A stretch of 12,023 nucleotides of DNA from JAJFTV01 sp964426355 (GTDB lineage Bacteria; Chloroflexota; Anaerolineae; Anaerolineales; Anaerolineaceae): contig CAYRRA010000137.1 of the NCBI GenBank assembly GCA_964426355.1, forward strand, positions 1 to 12,023, written 5' to 3'. A program made the position numbers and the translations under genes. This document shows positions 7,060 through 12,023 of the stretch, piece by piece (within the stretch, counting starts at the first letter, position 1; the number at the start of each line of letters is the position of its first letter). The notes under the pieces are model-generated. The model was not told the DNA's origin and searched no databases. It saw nothing but the letters and a program-made list of their open reading frames with translations.

Positions 7060-9843
7060 TCATGCTTTTATGGGCTGCATCTCGCCCCAGTTTTTTCCCG
7101 AACGCGCTTCGGTGAGCAAAGGGATATCGACCTTGTATGCCTGCTCCATGACGGAACGAACCAGCTCGCTCGTGGCATTCAGTTCGGTTTTGGGGCATTC
7201 CAGGATCAACTCATCGTGCACTTGCAGCAACAGGCGGGCATTCAAGCCCCCTGCGCGCAGCCTGTCCGGCAAGCGGATCATTGCCAGTTTGAGGATATCT
7301 GCTGCGGTGCCCTGTATGGGGGCGTTAATTGCTTCTCGCTCTTCACGCCGCCTTAAGTTGATATTGGACTGAGAACTTAAATTGGGGAAGTATCTTCGTC
7401 TTCCAAGCAAGGTTTCGACATACCCCTGTTCTGCGGCAATCCGGCGCATATTATCCAGATACCGTTTGACGCCGGGAAATTCCTGGAAATACGCTTTAAC
7501 AAAATCCTCGGCTTCTGCCAGTGTTAGCCCGGTGGAGTTGCTGAGACCGAAAGGGCTCATGCCGTAAATCAGACCAAAATTCACCGCTTTTGCATGTCTG
7601 CGCTGTTCTTTTGTGACCTCTTCGAGTGGAATGGCGTAAATGGCGGCTGCGGTGGTCGCATGGATATCCTGTCCTTTGCGGAATGCCTCCAGCATGGTTT
7701 GGTCGCCGGACATGTGTGCCACAATGCGCAGTTCGATTTGTGAATAATCTACGGACAGGAGTACCTGATCTGTTTCCGCGATAAACGCGTTGCGTACGCG
7801 CTGCCCGATCTCGGTGCGGGTGGGAATGTTTTGCAAGTTGGGGTTGGAGGATGCCAGCCTGCCGGTGACCGATCCGGTCTGGTTGAAGGAAGTGTGCACG
7901 CGCTGGGTTTGCGGGTTGACCTGTTGGGGGAGGGCATCCACATAAGTCGATTTTAGCTTGGTCAGCTCGCGGTATTCCAACAGCCAATCCACAACCGGGT
8001 GCTTACCGCTGAGTTCTTCCAATACTGCGGCAGAGGTAGAATAATGCCCGCTGCTGGTTTTGCGCTGCTGCCCGGGAGGGGGCAGTTTGAGAGTCTCGAA
8101 CAGCACCTTTGAAAGCTGCTGCGTGGAATTGAGGTTAAACTCATGCCCTACCGATTCAAAGACAAGTCTCTCAATCTCGCTTGTTTTTTCTTGCAGCTCA
8201 CCGGACATCTTCTCCAAAAAGGGAACATCCAGGCTGATGCCTGTCTCTTCCATGTCTGCCAGGATAGGGATAAGCGGCATTTCCATGTCTGTAAACAGAC
8301 CATCGGCATTTTGCTCTTTCATTTTTTGTTCGAGCAAAGGTTTGAGCAACAGGGGAACCTCTGCGTCAGCAGCCGCATACGCTGCAACTTTTTCGATGGG
8401 CACATCTGCCATGCTGATCTGATTTTTACCGCTTCCAATCAATTCCTCGATGTGGGTCATCTCGATACCCAGGTAATGCTCCGCCATTTCTTTTAAACCG
8501 AGATGGCGAGAAGCGGGATCGATCAGCCATTCTGCAATCATCGTATCAAACCCATACCTGGCTGGTTTCATGCCGTTTCTTGTCAGAACAAGACCATCGT
8601 ATTTCAGGTTTTGCCCCACGAGGAATTTTTTGGGATCATTTAGGATGGGTTCCAGGATTTGACGGATTTGCCCCAGGGATACCTGTTTCCCTTCCGTTTT
8701 GTGCCCAACCGGAATATAAAAAGACTTGCCATCCTTAACGGCGCAGGAAATGCCCACAAGGTTCGCCAGCATGGGGTCGGTGGAAGTGGTTTCGGTATCG
8801 ATGCTGATTTCTGTCGCGTTGGAAAGCGTCTCTGCCAGTATTGCCAGTTTGTCTTCGTCATTGACTGTGATGAAGTTGCTGGAATGCGCAGGCGCATTTC
8901 CGACATGCGTGATGGTTTCACCGAACAGAGAAAGCTGCTGCCTGTCTGATTTGGTCTCCGGTTGCTGTTTCAACGCAGAGAGCCGTGTTAACAGTGAGCG
9001 AAATTCCAGCTCGCGGAAGAGTCTTTCTACAGCGCGCAAATCCATCTGTTTTGTGTCGGCTTCTTCCAATTTAAAGTTGATTTTAACGTCGGTATGGATG
9101 CGCGCCAGTTCCTGGCTGAGCAGAGCGCTTTCACGCCCTTTTTCCAACAATGTTTTCACGCGATTGGGCAGGTCATCCAGGTGTGCGTAGATTTCCTCCA
9201 GGCTGGCGTAGGTTTCAAAGAGTGTTGCAGCGGTTTTCTGACCCACTCCTGGTACACCAGGGATGTTGTCAGAGGTATCCCCGACCAGCGCTTTGTAATC
9301 GACGACCTGTTCTGGCTTGACGCCAAACACTTTTTTTACCTCTTCCGGCGTGTAATCCTGGGAATCGGAGAAGGTTTTTCCGGGAAGGCTGACGATGACC
9401 CGTTCATTGACCAGTTGCAGGAGGTCCCGGTCGCCGGTAAATATTCTTACACCGAAACCTTGTTCTACTGCCTGGTGTGCAATGCTACCCAGCACGTCAT
9501 CGGCTTCATACCCTTCCGCTTCCAGGCGCGGGAATTTGAAGGCATCCACCATTTCGCGGATGCGTTCAATCTGTGGTCGTAAATCGTCGGGCATCTTGGC
9601 GCGCGTGGCTTTGTACTCGCTAAAGAGCTCATTTCGGAAGGTTTTACCGGTATCAAAAGCGACTGCCAGGTATTCCGGTCGGTCTTTTTCAAGGATGCGC
9701 AGTAAGGAACTGGCAAAACCGAAGACACCGGCTGTGGGCTCGCCTGAACTGGTCGAAAAACGTGTACCACCACCGCCGGTGATGGCAAAATATGTCCGGT
9801 ATGCTAAAGCGTGACCATCAATTAAATAGAGTACAGGGGGCAT
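7060..9843 (-). CDS. polA: DNA polymerase I with 5'-nuclease and proofreading domains
   Basis: A 927-residue family A polymerase, almost the length of the E. coli enzyme (928), that fills gaps and removes Okazaki RNA primers in replication and repair. The 5'-nuclease domain (about 1-290) has LIDGHALAYR, the EAEGYEADD acidic cluster (108-116), TGDRD and GDTSDNIPGVPGVGQKTA (helix-hairpin-helix). The 3'-5' exonuclease domain (about 320-505) keeps all motifs: D349-T-E351, N412-x3-D416 and Y489-x3-D493, so proofreading is probably active, unlike many bacterial Pol I enzymes with a dead exonuclease. The polymerase has motif A around D699 (VDYSQIELR), motif B with R748, K752, F756, Y760-G, and motif C Q-V-H876-D877-E878. 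Phe at 756 fits normal dideoxynucleotide discrimination. The ATG at 9843 has GGAAAGGG 6 nt upstream. It lies 35 nt after the Y1-fold gene and 32 nt before the TPR gene, all on one strand. Confidence 0.98.
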   Translation of the reverse strand: MPPVLYLIDGHALAYRTYFAITGGGGTRFSTSSGEPTAGVFGFASSLLRILEKDRPEYLAVAFDTGKTFRNELFSEYKATRAKMPDDLRPQIERIREMVDAFKFPRLEAEGYEADDVLGSIAHQAVEQGFGVRIFTGDRDLLQLVNERVIVSLPGKTFSDSQDYTPEEVKKVFGVKPEQVVDYKALVGDTSDNIPGVPGVGQKTAATLFETYASLEEIYAHLDDLPNRVKTLLEKGRESALLSQELARIHTDVKINFKLEEADTKQMDLRAVERLFRELEFRSLLTRLSALKQQPETKSDRQQLSLFGETITHVGNAPAHSSNFITVNDEDKLAILAETLSNATEISIDTETTSTDPMLANLVGISCAVKDGKSFYIPVGHKTEGKQVSLGQIRQILEPILNDPKKFLVGQNLKYDGLVLTRNGMKPARYGFDTMIAEWLIDPASRHLGLKEMAEHYLGIEMTHIEELIGSGKNQISMADVPIEKVAAYAAADAEVPLLLKPLLEQKMKEQNADGLFTDMEMPLIPILADMEETGISLDVPFLEKMSGELQEKTSEIERLVFESVGHEFNLNSTQQLSKVLFETLKLPPPGQQRKTSSGHYSTSAAVLEELSGKHPVVDWLLEYRELTKLKSTYVDALPQQVNPQTQRVHTSFNQTGSVTGRLASSNPNLQNIPTRTEIGQRVRNAFIAETDQVLLSVDYSQIELRIVAHMSGDQTMLEAFRKGQDIHATTAAAIYAIPLEEVTKEQRRHAKAVNFGLIYGMSPFGLSNSTGLTLAEAEDFVKAYFQEFPGVKRYLDNMRRIAAEQGYVETLLGRRRYFPNLSSQSNINLRRREEREAINAPIQGTAADILKLAMIRLPDRLRAGGLNARLLLQVHDELILECPKTELNATSELVRSVMEQAYKVDIPLLTEARSGKNWGEMQPIKA

Positions 9844-9878
9844 TGATATCCCTTTCCAATTTGCCGGTCAGGTGAAGA

Positions 9879-12023
9879 TTACGAGCCAAGGATCCCCTTT
9901 GGGCGGCGATTTTTTTGAATGAAGTCATCCAAAAATTCAGCAGGCGGTGGGCTGCCACCACTGACAACCAGATACCCTTTAGCCCAGAAATTTCCACTGT
10001 GGCTCAGTTTCATCAGGTCTGGAAATTCTTCAAAGATGCGCAAAGAAGTCTGCTGGCGTACGCGGCGGACGATAGAGCCCTGTGATGTCCCGGAGGGGAC
10101 GCGCACAGTCCATTGGAGATAAGTAGGCTGAACGAGGATATTCTCTATCTGCCAGCCAAATACGCGTGAAAGACGCGGCAACCATTCTTTGATGCGGGTA
10201 GCGATACGGTTGTTTAAGCTGAACTCACTTAGTTCCGGAACGAGAATGCAGGTGTACATCGGCTGGTCAAAGCTGAGGTTGACTGGGTTAAGACTGCTTT
10301 CTCCGAGGATGTCAATCAATCCGTCCGCTGCGTTTTCTTCTTCCATCAGCGCACGCGGGGTAGGTGTGACCTCGATCGTTTCTGGCGCAGGAACGGGTTC
10401 TTTTTCCCAGGGGAGCAGGTCTGCATCGAGCACTTCTTCTCCCTGGTTTTCCATTTGAGCAGATAAGACAGTTTGAAAATCAGTTTTTGCACTTTCTAAG
10501 GCTTCGGCAGGTTGGTCTACCGTTATGGGTTCTTCTGTTTCAACCGTCCCTTCTTCTTTGAGGAGAGGGATTTCCTCTTGAAGTGCATCCTGCTCGCCGG
10601 CAGGTTCTTCTACTTCTTTCTGTTCAGCCAGGACTTCCGCGACAATCTGGTCGAGATCGACCTCGCTTTCAGTGCTTTCTTCTTCAACAGCAAGAATTTC
10701 TTCTCTTTCCCACTCATCGAAGGTAGGGAATTCTTCAAAGTTTTCTTCGTACAGCGGAATTTTTTCGGTTTGGTGCAGCGGTGCTGTATCTTCGCTTGTG
10801 AGTGTTTCAATTTCACTCAACACTTCCGGTTCAATACCACTGATGAACTCTTCTTCAAGCTCTACCCTGGCGATTTCATCTACCTTGGGTATTTTATCCC
10901 CTTCAGCGATTTCCTCCGCCTGGGCGATTTCATTCGCCTTTAGATTTGTCTCCAACTCGTCAGGCAATTCCTCGGACTGTTCTGTTTGCTGCGATTGTTG
11001 TAATGCAATCACCGACCAGCTAAACTCTTCGTCGATATCCGGTGGCGCTATTTTCTCTTCGGGTTCCGGCATGGTAGAAAGTCTTTCGCGCACCTGCCTG
11101 ACAAAATCACCGTGATCGAATTCTTCTACTTCATCATCAAAATCACTGCCGGGTAAGCCTGTTTCGCTTTCATCGGTTGTGACTTCAGCGTCCGCGGCTT
11201 GCGGCGCTTCTTCATTGATGATCTCACTTTCCCACATCTCCACCGGGAATGATTCAGCTTCCGCTGGTTTGGGCAATGTCTCCGGCACATCGAGGTCAAC
11301 CGGCTGCGGCTGTTCGAGTTGCTCGGCGGGTTCGATCTGTGTCGGTTCGGGCTCCTCCAGTTCGGCTTCCGCTGGTTCGGGCATCGTCTCCGGTACTTCA
11401 AGGTCAACTGGCTGCGGCTGTTCGAGCTCCTCGGCGGGTTCAACATGAGACTGTTTTGCCGTCAATCCTGTCTTGTCGCTTTGAATGGCGAATTGTTTTT
11501 CAAAATCCATTTCTGCAGCCAGCTCTTTTATCAGGTCGAGGTCTTCATCCAGGATAACGACTTCAACCTCATCCTTGAGCGGGTGATTCGTGCTGGTACT
11601 ACCTGCTGCGACGGGTTCAACAGTATCCGTCAGGGTTACCTCCGCTTGATCTGCCTCAGCGGGAGCGGAACTAACATCAGTGCTGACCTGTTGTTCATCC
11701 AGCCCCACTATGATGTCTTGAAGAATCTCATCCAATTCTTCCTGGTATTCTTCAGGTGAGGTTTCCACTGCCTGTTCGGGTTCTTCGCTTGTTTCCAGAA
11801 GCGTCTCTGGTGGGGCAAGTATTTCCTCCGGCGGGGTATCCGTAGAAGTCGCGCCAACAGATTGAACATCCGTCTCATCTGCTTGCTCCTGTACGAAAAT
11901 TTCGACAGGCTGTGTGTCTTCCTCTATTTGTTCTGGCGCTTCATCAATAAATTCCGCTACCTCTTCCAGAACTGCCACCTCATCGGGTTGAACAGCATCG
12001 TCTTTTTCCTGTTCTTCGACTAT
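9879..12023 (-). CDS. Long acidic repeat-containing protein with C-terminal IS200-like (Y1) transposase fold, catalytically degenerate; 5' partial
   Basis: 714 residues are visible (residue 1 is the codon ending at 12023). The frame is open to the right edge, so the true start lies outside; the GTG at 11978-11976 is only an internal codon. Residues 1 to about 585 are an extremely acidic Glu/Pro/Gln/Val-rich arm, probably disordered, with two kinds of internal repeat. Residues about 588-706 read like an IS200/IS605 TnpA: a first strand (YTCILVPEL), a long helix (IATRIKEWLPRLSRVFGWQI), the strand where TnpA has P-D-H-V-H-L-L-V but here Q-P-T-Y-L-Q-W-T-V, then 'IVRRVRQQTSLRIFEEFPDL', 'NFWAKGYLVVSGG' and a final helix 'FLDDFIQKN'. 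Both HUH histidines (Tyr 635 and Gln 637 here), the nucleophilic Tyr (Phe 701) and the helix Gln (Asn 705) are replaced, so no strand transfer is expected. It could be a DNA-binding or structural protein. It probably heads, or belongs to, the polA operon. The fold is well supported; the function is unknown. Confidence 0.82.
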   Translation of the reverse strand: MVEEQEKDDAVQPDEVAVLEEVAEFIDEAPEQIEEDTQPVEIFVQEQADETDVQSVGATSTDTPPEEILAPPETLLETSEEPEQAVETSPEEYQEELDEILQDIIVGLDEQQVSTDVSSAPAEADQAEVTLTDTVEPVAAGSTSTNHPLKDEVEVVILDEDLDLIKELAAEMDFEKQFAIQSDKTGLTAKQSHVEPAEELEQPQPVDLEVPETMPEPAEAELEEPEPTQIEPAEQLEQPQPVDLDVPETLPKPAEAESFPVEMWESEIINEEAPQAADAEVTTDESETGLPGSDFDDEVEEFDHGDFVRQVRERLSTMPEPEEKIAPPDIDEEFSWSVIALQQSQQTEQSEELPDELETNLKANEIAQAEEIAEGDKIPKVDEIARVELEEEFISGIEPEVLSEIETLTSEDTAPLHQTEKIPLYEENFEEFPTFDEWEREEILAVEEESTESEVDLDQIVAEVLAEQKEVEEPAGEQDALQEEIPLLKEEGTVETEEPITVDQPAEALESAKTDFQTVLSAQMENQGEEVLDADLLPWEKEPVPAPETIEVTPTPRALMEEENAADGLIDILGESSLNPVNLSFDQPMYTCILVPELSEFSLNNRIATRIKEWLPRLSRVFGWQIENILVQPTYLQWTVRVPSGTSQGSIVRRVRQQTSLRIFEEFPDLMKLSHSGNFWAKGYLVVSGGSPPPAEFLDDFIQKNRRPKGILGS
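9906..10262 (-). other. Y1 (IS200/IS605 TnpA-like) domain lacking HUH and tyrosine nucleophile
   Basis: This segment encodes the C-terminal fold of the acidic protein. Against the TnpA pattern, the HUH codons at 10121-10113 give Tyr-Leu-Gln, and the codon of the nucleophile at 9923-9921 is TTC (Phe). The surrounding landmarks are retained: helix ending G-W-Q-I, F-E-E-F-P-D-L, W-x3-G-Y and the amphipathic last helix. No IS ends, tnpB or subterminal hairpins surround it, so this is a domain within a cellular gene, not an insertion. Confidence 0.8.
10863..10934 (-). repeat. Four tandem 18-bp units encoding a hexapeptide repeat
   Basis: Within the acidic arm (residues 364-387 of the visible fragment) the protein reads NEIAQA-EEIAEG-DKIPKV-DEIARV, with Ile at every sixth position. 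The DNA repeats the core GCGATTTC (plus strand) in three of the four units. Confidence 0.75.
11253..11444 (-). repeat. Two near-identical 84-bp units with a 108-bp period inside the acidic arm
   Basis: Units at 11361-11444 (residues 194-221) and 11253-11336 (residues 230-257) both encode [VI]EPAE[EQ]LEQPQPVDL[ED]VPET followed by [ML]P[EK]PAEAE, separated by the 8-residue spacer LEEPEPTQ. High identity at DNA level, mostly synonymous or conservative differences, points to a fairly recent in-frame duplication. Confidence 0.85.

Noticed and set aside
9879..10300. Intact IS200/IS605 element
   Set aside because: The catalytic residues are missing, the domain is fused in frame to a long host-like protein, and no end hairpins, tnpB or target-site signature flank it.
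10863..11444. CRISPR-like or non-coding tandem array
   Set aside because: Both repeats keep the reading frame (18 and 108 bp) and encode acidic protein repeats; there are no palindromic repeats with unique spacers.
11126..11446. 106-residue Arg/Pro/Ser-rich minus-strand frame with repeated RRRCPNQRK-like units
   Set aside because: It is the out-of-frame reading of the tandem repeat in the acidic protein gene; its own repeats are a by-product.
11976..11978. GTG as start of the acidic protein
   Set aside because: The same frame stays open through to 12023 with the same acidic composition, so the real start is almost surely outside the window.

Overview
The window looks like ordinary chromosomal DNA from a free-living bacterium of moderate GC content. 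The style of the proteins suggests Chloroflexota, probably Anaerolineae: an FtsK with a basic Ser/Thr/Lys-rich N-terminus, an ECF sigma factor paired with a two-helix anti-sigma factor carrying a 'LPRK..VPRSF.L' linker, and a very long TPR protein behind polA. The lineage is an inference from protein style, not from a marker gene. There are no rRNA or tRNA genes, no CRISPR array and no intact insertion sequence.

Layout, left to right: the 3' end of a plus-strand glycosyltransferase gene (to 218) converges on a run of minus-strand genes filling the rest. In their own direction of transcription (right to left) these are: a 5'-truncated gene for a long acidic protein ending in an IS200-like (Y1) transposase fold (12023-9879); polA, with all three Pol I activities apparently intact (9843-7060); a 770-residue TPR protein (7027-4715); a 200-bp gap with a candidate promoter; an ECF sigma factor (4514-3903) and its membrane anti-sigma factor (3906-2977), overlapping by ATGA; a decayed zinc-ribbon NUDIX hydrolase gene (about 2980-2790), itself overlapping the anti-sigma gene by ATGA; and ftsK/spoIIIE (2671-254), with its own extended -10 promoter next to the NUDIX relic.

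The genes fall into at least three transcription units: [Y1-fold protein - polA - TPR], with gaps of 35 and 32 nt; [sigma - anti-sigma - NUDIX relic], translationally coupled; and ftsK. The first joins a replication/repair polymerase to a protein whose DNA-hairpin-binding transposase fold has lost every catalytic residue I can align (both HUH histidines, the nucleophilic tyrosine and the helix glutamine). That makes it a candidate for a domesticated, non-catalytic transposase domain on a several-hundred-residue acidic arm built partly from tandem repeats. It is the most novel item here. The secondary curiosities are the NUDIX relic and an anti-sigma domain lacking its zinc ligands.
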